This document shows positions 25,968 to 36,100 of a stretch of DNA of 64,000 bases, one piece after another. The notes under the pieces are model-generated. The model made no database searches and had not been told where the DNA came from. It saw only the letters and a list, made by a program, of their open reading frames with translations. The stretch is from NCBI GenBank assembly GCA_027486845.1, contig JAIXOL010000039.1, positions 25,530-89,529 of the forward strand, in the 5' to 3' direction. The translations under genes and the position numbers were made by a program. The DNA is from Cytophagaceae bacterium. Lineage in GTDB: Bacteria; Bacteroidota; Bacteroidia; Cytophagales; Spirosomataceae. Numbering within the stretch: position 1 is the stretch's first letter; each line of letters starts with the position of its first letter.

Positions 25968-28010
25968 TTAAACTACGCTTGACATAAGTTCTAAAGCTTT
26001 AGCCACTTCAGTTGTTGGCAATTGACAAGTTTTATCGAAACATACATAAATGGTTGTTTCACTATTGTTTGCTGTTCGGTTTTGCAATAAAGGTAGTTTT
26101 GAGTCAGTTTCAGTACCAACAAATACTTTATTGAGCATAAAATCTGCATCAATTTGCTTTCTGATTTCTTTTAAATTACTGCCAACAATCGCCACTTCGG
26201 CACTTGGTTTGGTGTGTTGCGTTGCCAAACACGCCCATTGCGTTACCCACTGAGGGTCAGTCAGAACAATGCGTTTCATTTTTGCCAACATCAAATTGCT
26301 GATTTGGATAAAGTCATTTCGTCCCAAAAGTAGCCCTAAATTATAAAGATTCGCAGCCATCATTGAGTTTGAGGCAGGAATCACATTATCGAAAATTTCT
26401 TTTTTACGGGCAATTAATTCTTCGCCTTGACTATCTGTGAAGTAGAAAAATTCATCTTCGACATCGTAGAAATTGGCTATTGTGTAATCTGCCAATAGTT
26501 CGGCTTCATCTAACCAAATTTCATCAAAAGTAACCTGATAAAGGGCAGTGTAAGCATCAATTACGCTGGCGTAATCTTCGAGATATGCCACGATATTTGC
26601 TTTGCCATTTTTATAATTGTGCCAAAGTCCACGACCTTCTGTCCCATCTTCGGTTGTGACTTTGATGCTCATTTTTTCTCTGATGAAGTGAGCATTTTTT
26701 ATAGCCAATTCCAAAAACTTTGGCGTATCGAGATAGCGATAAGCATCAACTAAACCTTTGAGCATCAGGCCATTCCACGAACATAAAATTTTATCATCAA
26801 GACCTGGATGAATTCTTTTTGCACGATAATCAAAGAGTTTTTGTTTGATTTCTTGGTTCAACGGAAAACCATTTTCCATGAAATCACGCTCTTCAAGATG
26901 CACTACATTATTGCCATGTTCCCAATTTCCGTCTTCCGAAAACTCGAAAGTTTCGCAGAATGGATCGGCTTCTTCTCCCAGAATTGCTTCAATTTCCGAT
27001 TTCTTCCAAATATAGAACTTTCCTTCTTCGCCTTCACTATCAGCATCTAAGGCCGAGTAAAAACCGCCTTCTTGGCTCATCATTTCTCGTTCGAGCCATT
27101 CGATGGTTTCGGTTACTTTGGCTTTGTAAAATTCGTCGGGCTGACCTTCTGATTTTGTGAGAGCGTAGGCTTCGGCATAGAGGGCAACCAATTGACCGTT
27201 GTCGTAAAGCATTTTCTCGAAATGCGGCACTTTCCAATCTTCATCGGTTGAATAGCGAGTCCAACCGCCACCGACGGTATCATAAATTCCGCCCAAAGCT
27301 GCTCTATCAAGTGTGTGAATGAGGTGCTGATAGGCACGTTTATCATTTGTAATGGTATAATATCTGAGTAAAAACTTCCAAATACTCGGCATCGGAAATT
27401 TTGGACTACGATTCATGCCGCCTTTCTCGAAATCAAAATCTTTGTGTAGGCGATTAAAAACCGTGGTGAGTTCTTCTTCCGAAATTTTTAGTCCATCATC
27501 CGAAATACCCATTTGATATTTGTCGCTTTCTTTGGTGTGCATATTTTGCGTGAAACCTTCGGCCGATTTTTGCAGTTTTTCACGGTCATTTTTAAAAGCA
27601 TTGCTGATACTTTCGACCAAATTTGCCCAATTAGGTGCAGGAAAATACGTGCCACCGTAAAATGGTTTGGCATCGGGCATCAGAAAAACATTGAGCGGCC
27701 AACCGCCACGCAGCCCCATTGCTTGCAGAGCATCCATGTAAATTGCATCGACATCGGGGCGTTCTTCACGGTCAACTTTGATGCAGACCAAATGCTCATT
27801 CATAATTTCGGCAATCTGTTCGTTCTCGAAAGATTCTCGCTCCATGACGTGGCACCAATGACAAGCCGAATAACCAATACTTACCAAAATTGGCTTGTCT
27901 TCAGTTTTAGCTTTTTGCAGGGCTTCTTCGCCCCACGGATACCACTCAACTGGATTATGGGCGTGTTGAAGTAAATACGGACTTGTTTCGTTGATGAGTT
28001 TATTTTGCAT
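25968..28010 (-). CDS. Thioredoxin-domain protein of the YyaL/SSP411 (DUF255) family
   Basis: A 680-residue protein of the DUF255 family (bacterial YyaL, animal SPATA20). The N-terminal thioredoxin-like domain (about 1-165) begins with '[29 protein letters not shown]' and has the C-H-W-C motif in SACHWCHVM. The remainder (about 180-680) is a six-hairpin (alpha/alpha) glycosidase-like toroid, with '[12 protein letters not shown]' bridging and '[14 protein letters not shown]' in the toroid. No biochemical function is established for the family. It sits 35 bp upstream of the M28 gene on the same strand. Confidence 0.93.
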   Translation of the reverse strand: MQNKLINETSPYLLQHAHNPVEWYPWGEEALQKAKTEDKPILVSIGYSACHWCHVMERESFENEQIAEIMNEHLVCIKVDREERPDVDAIYMDALQAMGLRGGWPLNVFLMPDAKPFYGGTYFPAPNWANLVESISNAFKNDREKLQKSAEGFTQNMHTKESDKYQMGISDDGLKISEEELTTVFNRLHKDFDFEKGGMNRSPKFPMPSIWKFLLRYYTITNDKRAYQHLIHTLDRAALGGIYDTVGGGWTRYSTDEDWKVPHFEKMLYDNGQLVALYAEAYALTKSEGQPDEFYKAKVTETIEWLEREMMSQEGGFYSALDADSEGEEGKFYIWKKSEIEAILGEEADPFCETFEFSEDGNWEHGNNVVHLEERDFMENGFPLNQEIKQKLFDYRAKRIHPGLDDKILCSWNGLMLKGLVDAYRYLDTPKFLELAIKNAHFIREKMSIKVTTEDGTEGRGLWHNYKNGKANIVAYLEDYASVIDAYTALYQVTFDEIWLDEAELLADYTIANFYDVEDEFFYFTDSQGEELIARKKEIFDNVIPASNSMMAANLYNLGLLLGRNDFIQISNLMLAKMKRIVLTDPQWVTQWACLATQHTKPSAEVAIVGSNLKEIRKQIDADFMLNKVFVGTETDSKLPLLQNRTANNSETTIYVCFDKTCQLPTTEVAKALELMSSVV

Positions 28011-28019
28011 GATATTTGA

Positions 28020-28514
28020 TTAAATATTTTCTCTAATGCCGTTGTAACAACGGCTGACACACCGACTGATTTTAAAATCAGCTGAACTCAGCGAACATTC
28101 CCGCCTAACTGGTTTATTTACTATATCTAAATTATAAGGTATTTTAGCCCAACCGTCCGCAGGAATATATTTTAAAGTATCAGGGACAGAAACATTCCAA
28201 ATTAGTTTTGAAATATTATTATCCGCACACGAATATTTTATAAAAAATCTTTTCTTTTCAGCCACATTGAAGTTTTTAAAGAAATCATAGTCTTTTATAC
28301 CTTCACCATCAGCTCCAAAAAAAACATTAGTATCACATATATATTCATAGTTTAATGTTTTCCCTGTACTAAAACCTCCTGATTTACCTGTAATAGTAGC
28401 GATTGTAATTCTATTACAATTATTTATTTTATTTTCATTGTTACACTGATGTACTAATACACTAATTATTACAAATGCAAAAATTAGGTAAGGAATATTT
28501 TTTTCATATTGCAT
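28020..28514 (-). CDS. Hypothetical membrane-anchored protein
   Basis: A 164-residue protein of unknown family. The ATG at 28514 is preferred over the TTG at 28532. A single hydrophobic segment (YLIFAFVIISVLVHQC) near residues 8-24 ends in a cysteine and may be a signal/lipoprotein-like anchor, although the lipobox is poor. The rest is polar and has several cysteines. It lies 9 bp from the DUF255 stop, so probably the same transcript. No function is claimed. Confidence 0.55.
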   Translation of the reverse strand: MQYEKNIPYLIFAFVIISVLVHQCNNENKINNCNRITIATITGKSGGFSTGKTLNYEYICDTNVFFGADGEGIKDYDFFKNFNVAEKKRFFIKYSCADNNISKLIWNVSVPDTLKYIPADGWAKIPYNLDIVNKPVRRECSLSSADFKISRCVSRCYNGIRENI

Positions 28515-28540
28515 CCTAAAATAAGTGTACAATTATAACC

Positions 28541-30172
28541 TCAATCCACTACAATCTTCTTACTCCCACCCAAAACTCTCAAAAAATAAATCCCAAAAGA
28601 TAAACTACTGATATTCAAATACTTAATATTCTCACCCTGCAATAAAGTCACTTTTTCTTGCAGCACTTTTTTGCCATTTACATCAAAAATCTCAACTGGA
28701 ATTTGTTGTTCTTTTGTGCTAAAAATTTTGAGTTGAATTTGGTCAGAAGCTGGGTTGGGCGAAACTTCAAAATTGGTAATTGATGGTTCGTTGGCGAGCA
28801 AGGTCATATCAAACTTACACAAAAAAACTTCGTAGCCTTTGAGTGTGATATTTTGGCGGTAATTTTTGTAAGCTACTTCAATCGTCACGACTTCGTTTTC
28901 GTCTTTGGCGTAAGGGTTATGGGCAGTAACCAACAATTCATTGCCTTTGGCTACGGCTCGCCAAATTGGTTTTCGGGTATCTACATAATCTCGGGCGGTT
29001 GTCTGAATCACCAATTCATAATTACCCGTAAACATCTCTTTATACTGCGAAAGTCGGTACAAACCATTGATAAAATGCTCATAAGTGGCATAGTTTTCAT
29101 TATTACTAAAAGTACCAGGGTCGTCCCAAAGCCATAAACCTTTTGCTCCCGAGAAAAATGGAAAAATAGCGGTCGCCTCGGCCATAAATGGTCGAATGAA
29201 TTTCTTGACAAACTGCGTTGTATAACTAAAACGAAGCCAAATAAATGGAATAATTGGCTTGCTCGTCCAAGCTCGGTTTACTTCAATTTGAAATAAAAGA
29301 TATGCCAGATAATCAGGTGCAAGTGGACTCGGAAAATCGTAATAATAATAAGCGGCTGGACTATAAAAATCTTGATTATCGTATGCAGTTCCTCCGAGTG
29401 CATTCTTAGAAAAATCATAATTAATATAATTCAACAACGAAACATCAGAAGTCCATTTTTGCCAAGAATTTCCTGCAATATTGATGTAAGTATTCAAAAT
29501 CGGAGCATCAGAATAACCACCGATTTTAGTATTTGTGGTTGAATATTTTTTGGTATCAATAAACGCTTGGCCATATAATGCTTGAATATCTTTTTTGTAT
29601 TGATTAATAAAAGATTGATTATCAAGACTTCTAAAAGCAACTGGCGTATTTGACTGATTTCTAAGAAGCAAAATAGAATCATTCGATTTTATTTGAAGTT
29701 CAATGTCTGGCACAAACAAATCAATATCAGCAATACCAGTTCCTACCGAACTCGTAAAATTATTGGCAAAGCCCGACATATCATTTTTCCACTTGTTTTT
29801 GTACAATTCAATATTATTTCCCCAAGGACTTTTAATTGTTTCCCAAGGCTGATTAGCGGACGGATAACCCGTACCGTACCAAACAGCTGCACGCTGATTT
29901 CTTGGTAAATCGGCATCATTGCCATCGGAAGTAGCTAAGTGACTAAAACCGTGTTTGAGAGGTAATTTCTGAGAATCACCAAAGCGAGGTCCGCCGTAAA
30001 CAATGGAAAAAGGCAGGCTAAATTCTGGAAACTTCTGCCAATCAATCGTTCGATTTTGGGTGGTTGGTGTCAATAAAAACGAACTCGGCTGACAAGAATT
30101 TTGAGCCTTAACTTTGGTAAAACCAAACAGTAAAAGCAATCCAAAAACACATTTATTGTACTTCGATTTCAT
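28541..30172 (-). CDS. T9SS-secreted protein of unknown function
   Basis: About 543 residues from the ATG at 30172 (start chosen because the upstream frame begins with TTG and this one opens directly into the signal peptide ending VKAQ). The C-terminal 75 residues form a T9SS type A sorting domain ('FEVSPNPASDQIQLKIF' to 'GIYFLRVLGGSKKIVVD'). The 430-residue body has motifs reminiscent of a TIM-barrel hydrolase ('KGLWLWDDPGTF', 'PFIWLRFSY') and is rich in aromatic residues, but I do not recognise a family. It overlaps the Nudix gene by 20 bp. A surface or secreted enzyme is plausible, but not demonstrated. Confidence 0.7.
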   Translation of the reverse strand: MKSKYNKCVFGLLLLFGFTKVKAQNSCQPSSFLLTPTTQNRTIDWQKFPEFSLPFSIVYGGPRFGDSQKLPLKHGFSHLATSDGNDADLPRNQRAAVWYGTGYPSANQPWETIKSPWGNNIELYKNKWKNDMSGFANNFTSSVGTGIADIDLFVPDIELQIKSNDSILLLRNQSNTPVAFRSLDNQSFINQYKKDIQALYGQAFIDTKKYSTTNTKIGGYSDAPILNTYINIAGNSWQKWTSDVSLLNYINYDFSKNALGGTAYDNQDFYSPAAYYYYDFPSPLAPDYLAYLLFQIEVNRAWTSKPIIPFIWLRFSYTTQFVKKFIRPFMAEATAIFPFFSGAKGLWLWDDPGTFSNNENYATYEHFINGLYRLSQYKEMFTGNYELVIQTTARDYVDTRKPIWRAVAKGNELLVTAHNPYAKDENEVVTIEVAYKNYRQNITLKGYEVFLCKFDMTLLANEPSITNFEVSPNPASDQIQLKIFSTKEQQIPVEIFDVNGKKVLQEKVTLLQGENIKYLNISSLSFGIYFLRVLGGSKKIVVD

Positions 30173-30845
30173 GTTTTTCTTGGAGTTGGTCAATCACATA
30201 CCTAATTGAACTGTAGGAATTTAGCAATGCAGTTTGCACTTCTTTTTCAGTCATCCACTCCAATTTTTCAATTCCCTCTTCCTTCTGCGGTTGCATCTTC
30301 GATTCGTCAATGCAATTCATTTTAAACCACTTTGTCCGCTTCAAAATCTTTCGTGTCCCCATCGTATAAGTGTGCCAGGTTGTGCAAAGTTTTTCGCTTA
30401 ACTGTACTTTAATTCCACACTCCTCTTCTACTTCTCTTTCAGCGGTTTGTTTAGCTTTTTCGTTATCGTCACGTTTTCCTTTAGGTAAATCCCATTTTCC
30501 TAAGCGATACATCATCAAAATCTTTTGCTCTTGATTGAAAACAACTCCACCCGCTGCTCTCACAACTTTATAAAAATTCTTTATCTGAGTTTCGATGGTA
30601 GGTTTATTTTCAACAATAAGTGTAACTGACTGATAAACAACATCTCGTGATTGCTGAATAAGCTTAAAAAACTTTTCAATCGTTGCTTCAGAAGCATTCA
30701 AAATTATGACATGGCCATGCATTTTTTTCAGACTTAAAGATTCCAAGCGAGCATCAATTATTGTGTCAAAATCATTTCCGTTCAGATGCTTAAATTTTTT
30801 GATGCTTATAATTCTAACTAGTTTATCGTCTATAAAAATAACCAT
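30153..30845 (-). CDS. Nudix hydrolase
   Basis: A 230-residue protein whose C-terminal half is a Nudix domain. The Nudix box fits GX5EX7REUXEEXGU exactly, reading G-KRDDN-E, then seven residues, then REVEEECGI (about residues 120-142). The N-terminal 90 residues are a family-specific extension. It probably hydrolyses a nucleoside diphosphate-linked compound, with substrate unknown. The final codons overlap the start of the T9SS-secreted gene. An adjacent plus-strand gene encodes a CNNM/CBS protein, but no functional link is seen. Confidence 0.9.
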   Translation of the reverse strand: MVIFIDDKLVRIISIKKFKHLNGNDFDTIIDARLESLSLKKMHGHVIILNASEATIEKFFKLIQQSRDVVYQSVTLIVENKPTIETQIKNFYKVVRAAGGVVFNQEQKILMMYRLGKWDLPKGKRDDNEKAKQTAEREVEEECGIKVQLSEKLCTTWHTYTMGTRKILKRTKWFKMNCIDESKMQPQKEEGIEKLEWMTEKEVQTALLNSYSSIRYVIDQLQEKHEIEVQ

Positions 30846-30930
30846 AAGGCTTAAAAAAAGAGTGATTAGGAGGCAAAGTTCGGAATTTTTTCGGAAGTTA
30901 ATAGAGAGATAAAAAAATTATAATATTGTT

Positions 30931-30964
30931 TTTGCATAATTTCTGATTAAAATATTTTATTTTG
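30931..30964 (+). promoter_or_regulatory. Promoter-like element for the CNNM/CBS gene
   Basis: TTTG at 30931-30934, a 23-bp spacer and TATTTTG at 30958-30964, one base shorter than TAnnTTTG. Forty-eight bases remain to the ATG at 31013. Confidence 0.4.
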
Positions 30965-31012
30965 CATCTTAATAATCATCCAAACCCCAGTAAATGAGGG
31001 TTTAACCTTTAA

Positions 31013-32293
31013 ATGGAAATTTTAATAATCCTTTTTTTAGTCATTCTTAATGGTATTTTCTCCATGTCGGAGATTGCCTTAATCTCCTCTCGAAAAACAA
31101 AACTTGAAATAGCCAGCAAAAACGGTGACCGCAGGGCATCAGCCGCTCTCGAACTCGCAAATTCTCCCAATCGCTTCCTTTCTACTGTTCAAATTGGTAT
31201 TACACTTATCAGTATTTTGACGGGTATTTTTTCAGGCAATACACTCACAATTGGTATTCAAGATTTTCTTACAGGGCTTGGTCTTGAATTAAAATATGCA
31301 GACAATATCGCAGTTGGTTTAGTTGTAGTTATTATTGGTTTCGTACAACTAGTTTTGGGTGAATTAGTACCTAAACGAATTGGAATGTCGAATCCTGAAG
31401 CGATTGCCAAGACGATGGCCGCTCCAATGAATGTTTTATCAACGATAACCTCGCCTTTTATCTGGCTTTTGACAAAGTGTAGTGACCTAATAATTAAACT
31501 TCTAGGTATTGAAGTTTCTGACAGTTCTGTAACCGAAGAAGAGATAAAATCAATGATTCAAGAAGGAACAACTGGTGGTGCAATTGACGAAATAGAGCAA
31601 GAAATTGTACAAAATGTATTTCATTTGGGCGATAGAAAAATCACTTCATTAATGACCAACCGTAGTGATTTAACCTATCTCGACTTAGAGGATTCTATTC
31701 AAGAAAACATCGAGAAAATCATTGAAACCAAACACTCTGTTTATCCAATTTGTAAAGATGGAATTGATAATATCACTGGGCTTTTATACATCAAAGATTT
31801 ACTTGGCAAAGATTTGGGAACTGAATTACAACATCTTGACAATCTTGGAAAAGAACCGTTGTTTATTCCTGAAAACAATCAAGCATATCAAGCTTTGGAA
31901 AAATTCCGTGAGGAACGTATTCACATGGGAATTATTTTGGATGAATATGGTAGTGTGATGGGAATTATTACGCTTAACGACATTTTAGATGCGTTGGTAG
32001 GTGATATATCGATGGATGATGAATTTGAATACGATATATTTGAGCGTGAAGATGGTAGTTTTTTAGTTGATGCTTCACTTCCATTCGATGATTTCCTAAA
32101 TCAGTTTGAGGTAATTATAAACAACCGTAAGGAATATACAGGTTTTGATACTCTTGGAGGTTTTGCCCTTCATATTTTACAAGAAATTCCTGACACAGGC
32201 GATAGGTTTGAGTGGGAAGATTACGAATTTGAAATTATTGATATGGACAAAAATCGTATTGATAAAATTTTGTTGAAGAAAAAAAGCCACTAA
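31013..32293 (+). CDS. CNNM/CBS-domain membrane protein (CorB/TlyC type)
   Basis: A 426-residue inner-membrane protein of the UPF0053/hemolysin C family. The CNNM (DUF21) domain covers about 1-185 with three to four membrane helices, starting 'LIILFLVILNGIFSMSEIAL' and ending 'VLGELVPKRIGMSNPEAIA'. A CBS pair spans about 205-325 ('TNRSDLTYLDLEDS', 'IKDLLGKD', 'GSVMGIITLNDILDALVGDI'). A CorC/HlyC transporter-associated domain closes the protein (about 340-420). Members are implicated in magnesium or divalent cation export, possibly gated by nucleotides through the CBS domains. The old name hemolysin is not evidence of toxin activity. The gene precedes pyrE by 101 bp containing an inverted repeat. 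Confidence 0.93.
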   Translation: MEILIILFLVILNGIFSMSEIALISSRKTKLEIASKNGDRRASAALELANSPNRFLSTVQIGITLISILTGIFSGNTLTIGIQDFLTGLGLELKYADNIAVGLVVVIIGFVQLVLGELVPKRIGMSNPEAIAKTMAAPMNVLSTITSPFIWLLTKCSDLIIKLLGIEVSDSSVTEEEIKSMIQEGTTGGAIDEIEQEIVQNVFHLGDRKITSLMTNRSDLTYLDLEDSIQENIEKIIETKHSVYPICKDGIDNITGLLYIKDLLGKDLGTELQHLDNLGKEPLFIPENNQAYQALEKFREERIHMGIILDEYGSVMGIITLNDILDALVGDISMDDEFEYDIFEREDGSFLVDASLPFDDFLNQFEVIINNRKEYTGFDTLGGFALHILQEIPDTGDRFEWEDYEFEIIDMDKNRIDKILLKKKSH

Positions 32294-32296
32294 CCC

Positions 32297-32377
32297 CAAA
32301 GGGGAATTTTAAAAATAAAAAATTAGCAAGTTCTATCCATTAAATAAACAACAAGCTTAAACTCCCCTTTGGGGCTG
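32297..32377. repeat. Inverted repeat pair CCCCAAAGGGG around the pyrE leader
   Basis: CCCCAAAGGGGA (about 32295-32306) and its complement TCCCCTTTGGGG (about 32363-32374) face each other over about 56 bp. Each half is nearly self-complementary too. It occupies the spacer between the CNNM gene and pyrE and could form a hairpin at the 3' end of one transcript or the 5' leader of the next. It may be a copy of a dispersed intergenic repeat. Confidence 0.6.
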
Positions 32378-32394
32378 GGAGCTTTGATTTAGAC

Positions 32395-33024
32395 ATGACC
32401 GTATCTCAAAAAATTGCCTCGTTATTATTAGAAACAAAGGCAGTAAAATTAAGTCCTGCACAACCATTTAAGTGGAGTTCGGGTTGGAACTCACCCATCT
32501 ACTGCGATAACCGTGTGACGCTTTCATTTACCGACGGACGTACTTTTATAAAGAAATCTTTGGCAAAAGCCATCATGAAACACTTTCCTGATGCAACTTT
32601 AGTTGCAGGTGTGGCAACTGCTGGAATTCCACAAGGAGCTTTGGTTGCAGATGCTTTGGGCTTGCCATTTGCATATGTTCGTCCGAAACCTAAAGAGCAT
32701 GGTATGGGAAATCAGATTGAAGGACGCATCGAAAAAGGTCAAAAAGTTGTAGTTATTGAAGATTTGATTTCAACCGGTGGAAGCTCATTAAAGGCCGTTG
32801 ATGCACTTCGTGAGGCAGGAATTGAAGTTGTTGGAATGGTGGCTATTTTTACTTATGGATTTAAAGTTGCTGATAAAAATTTTGCCGATAAAGGTGTAAA
32901 ATTGGTTACTTTAAGCCATTATAACGCACTAATTGACCAAGCAATTGCTCAAAATTACATTTCAGCCGATTCATTAGAATCTTTAAAAAAATGGAGACTT
33001 AACCCAGAAAAATGGGGGGTTTGA
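32395..33024 (+). CDS. pyrE: Orotate phosphoribosyltransferase
   Basis: A 209-residue enzyme of de novo pyrimidine synthesis that makes OMP from orotate and PRPP. The PRPP-binding motif is VVVIEDLISTGGSS (about residues 119-132). The N-terminal 'FKWSSGWNSPIYCDNR' and 'GVATAGIPQGALVADAL' are typical PyrE segments. Length matches the family. It ends with a terminator hairpin at 33044-33080. No other pyr gene is adjacent. Confidence 0.96.
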   Translation: MTVSQKIASLLLETKAVKLSPAQPFKWSSGWNSPIYCDNRVTLSFTDGRTFIKKSLAKAIMKHFPDATLVAGVATAGIPQGALVADALGLPFAYVRPKPKEHGMGNQIEGRIEKGQKVVVIEDLISTGGSSLKAVDALREAGIEVVGMVAIFTYGFKVADKNFADKGVKLVTLSHYNALIDQAIAQNYISADSLESLKKWRLNPEKWGV

Positions 33025-33043
33025 TGTTGAATCAATATTTTTT

Positions 33044-33080
33044 ATAAAAGGTTTGATGTATTGAGTATCAAACCTTTTAT
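33044..33080. terminator. Bidirectional terminator between pyrE and the P-domain surface protein
   Basis: Perfect 14-bp stem ATAAAAGGTTTGAT (33044-33057) with ATCAAACCTTTTAT (33067-33080) and a 9-nt loop. The arms carry A- and T-rich ends, so it can serve both convergent genes, which stop at 33024 and 33103. Confidence 0.85.
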
Positions 33081-33102
33081 GATTTAAACAAACAACTGAT
33101 TA

Positions 33103-36100
33103 TCAATTACATCCTATAATTTCAGCCTTGAAAACTGAACTTGAATTTGCTTGAAAACCAGCATTTAATAAAATCGAATTGCCTGCTTTATAGATTGTAT
33201 TGGAAGTTGAAAGTATTTTATTTGTGGCTGTAATTGTTTGACTTGCTTGATTCGTTGTTGTTCCGCCAGAAACATCATTGGTTGGACTAACAAGATTCAG
33301 AGAGGAAGTTACTGAGCTAAGATTTGTGCTACTATTATTTCCTGTTAAAGTTTGATTTGTAGAAACAACTCGAATTCTATAATTAGAGCCAACCGCAATA
33401 TTCATCGGTATTGTACATACGGTAACTCCAGCCGCTGGAGTGCTTCCAATTATTATTGGGTTATCGAATGTCCCGTTAGCATCTGAAAGTTGTACATCAA
33501 ACTGATTTGCTGGGTTAAACGCTCCCGTTGTTGTAAAACTGACATTGAATGTACTTCCTGCACACAATGAATGAATGGTAAATGATGGAGCAGAAATGCT
33601 TGCATTATTAGCTAAAACAGTAAATTGAGTATCTATCGGACCATATACTACACTTCCTTTTCCATTGTCCAAGCTATAGCCTGTTATTGTCAAAATATAA
33701 GTTCCTGGACTTAGGTTTCTCCCCAAAACATCATTTTCTGTATTATTAAATAAAGCAAATAATGGTATATTTTCAACCACTTCGTGTAAATATGGTAAAC
33801 CAGTAATTTTCATTCTGAAACTCTCTATTGGAATTGATGGACAAATCGGATTTACCAAAATAGATGTTTGTTCTGGTACTTCAGCGATTACCATGTTATT
33901 AACCAATGGAAACTTAAACACAAAGGGATTTCCAGCTTGAACATAGTCGTACTCAACAATTACTGAACATGGATTATTTTCGGTAATGATTACTGATGTA
34001 GTGGCCGTTGCGGTACAACCATTTTGTGAAACGACAACAGTATAGTTACCTGCCATTGCCAAAGTTGAATTACTTATACTAACTGGATTGAGTGTACTCG
34101 AAAATCCATTTGGACCAGTCCAATTATAAGTATTTCCACCAGAGCCAGTTAGTTGAATCGTCTGAGCTGTAAAATAAGGGCCACTATTACTTGCGGTCGC
34201 ATTAATTGAAGTAACAGTAATTATAGCCACTGATGAGAAAGCTTCAGGACACGCTCCATCTTTTACAACGGCACGATACTTAGTAGTTTGAGTTAAATTA
34301 CTGTAAAATAATGCATTAGTAGTATTAGCGATTGACGTTGTATTTACAAAATTATCAGTTGATGATTCCCATCGAATGATTGTTCCAGTATGTCCAGTCA
34401 GAGTTAATGTTGATGAATTATTTCCGGAACAAACATTTGCATTTGACGAAACAGTACCACCTACTGATAAGCAATTGGGTGGCGAAATTGTTAAACTGAC
34501 AGGTTTGCGAACACTCGTTGCACATTCGAAAAGTCCGGAACAACTTGCTTGGGCATAGTATATATATGTACCGGGGGCAGTATTTGTCGGAATAAATTCT
34601 TGGCCAGTTCCTAAGATGGTGCTGCCTGAGGTACCACTATACCACGTAATTGAGCTTGGAGTACCCGAACCAGATGTCAGCACAGTAATTGAGAAACTTT
34701 CTACACAAAGTGGATCAATTGAGGCAGCATCTTCGGCAATTAAAGTCCAAGTGCCATTAGGGTTTAAACCATTCAAAGCATTTAATGATTGTATCGGAGC
34801 AAAAGTGCCATTAGAAGGGAGTGAACCAACTGTCACCGCAGTACCTCCATCTTCGAATACTGTTGTCAACGAACCAAGTGGAACGGTTCCAATAGCATAA
34901 GTATCAGTATTTAGTAGATTGATGATAGTACCATCTGGAGATTTTATTTTAAAAGACACTTCGTCATACCAAGGTCTTCCTGTTCCGCCAACTGTACCAC
35001 AATCATTGATTCCTCCACTACTCCTCTTTCTCCAGGTAATCGAAATTTTTGTACTACCAATACTTTCTCCTCCACTCGAAATCGAAACCTGTGGGTCAGC
35101 CCCGCTTTTTATCCCTCCATCATAACCAATAGTTGGACCAGAATAAGTAGAAGTGATACTGCTTGGACAAATAGCACTTGCTTGCAAACCATTACCAGCC
35201 GTAATTGTGGTACCAAAATTAATATTACGGCTTAATGTAATTGGAGCGGGAGTACCAACTTTAACTATTGTTACAATTGGCGAAGAAGAAACAGTACAAC
35301 CTAAACGGCTCACTGCAACCTGATAACTGCCAGATGTTTTAGCAATGTACATCGACTGAGATTCACTCGGAATCAAGACATTATTTTTATACCATTGATA
35401 AGTTAAATCAGTACCAGTATTTGCAACTAAAACAGCAGAATCACCTTCACAAAAAGTTGTAGCTTGAGTAACTGAAATATTTGCAGTCGGGCAACTTGTT
35501 GTACCAACTATTGTAATTCGATGTTTTTGGTTAAATGTACCAACAATTCCATTTCCACCATTTGCGTTAATATTGAATGTTAAATCTATGTATTCATCTA
35601 CTTCGTTAAAAGAGTCATCATAAACACGCAAAGTTATGGATTGTGCTAAGTTTGAGGCATTTAAAACGATTGGCGAAACATTCAACAAATCATAATCGAC
35701 ACCTTCAGAAGCAGTACCTGTTTTTGTAATAGTTAGGTTTACATTTTGCGATGGTGCTTGGTCAATAACAAGTGTGATCGGATAATCTTTATAAAATTGA
35801 TTAGCATTAATTGGAGTTATTGATTCCTTTTGACGAACAATGGTTCCGCCTAACTTAAAACGTACCGTTGGAGTCGTAATTGGGTCATTAATTTTGAAGC
35901 TACCAATCCGAGTTTTAAAAGCAACCGAAGCGGTGGTTGCATAATATTCGGCAGTAAACCACATTGTCTCTTCATCAAATGGGTCAGTTGTCATTGCAGA
36001 ATAATCTCCCCAACGCCCACCTGAATTGGTCTGTGAACCTGTTGAAGCATGAAAAACCTGTTCGGCACCAAGCGTTCCAACAGGGTCAGTTTTTTTTCTT

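Noticed and set aside
27513..27974. 153-codon plus-strand frame opposite the DUF255 gene
   Set aside because: It lies entirely within the antisense of a well-supported gene and has no domain.
32395..33024. Possible orotate-sensing attenuator in the pyrE leader
   Set aside because: The inverted pair is present, but no leader peptide or alternative pairing could be established by eye, so no riboswitch or attenuator is claimed.
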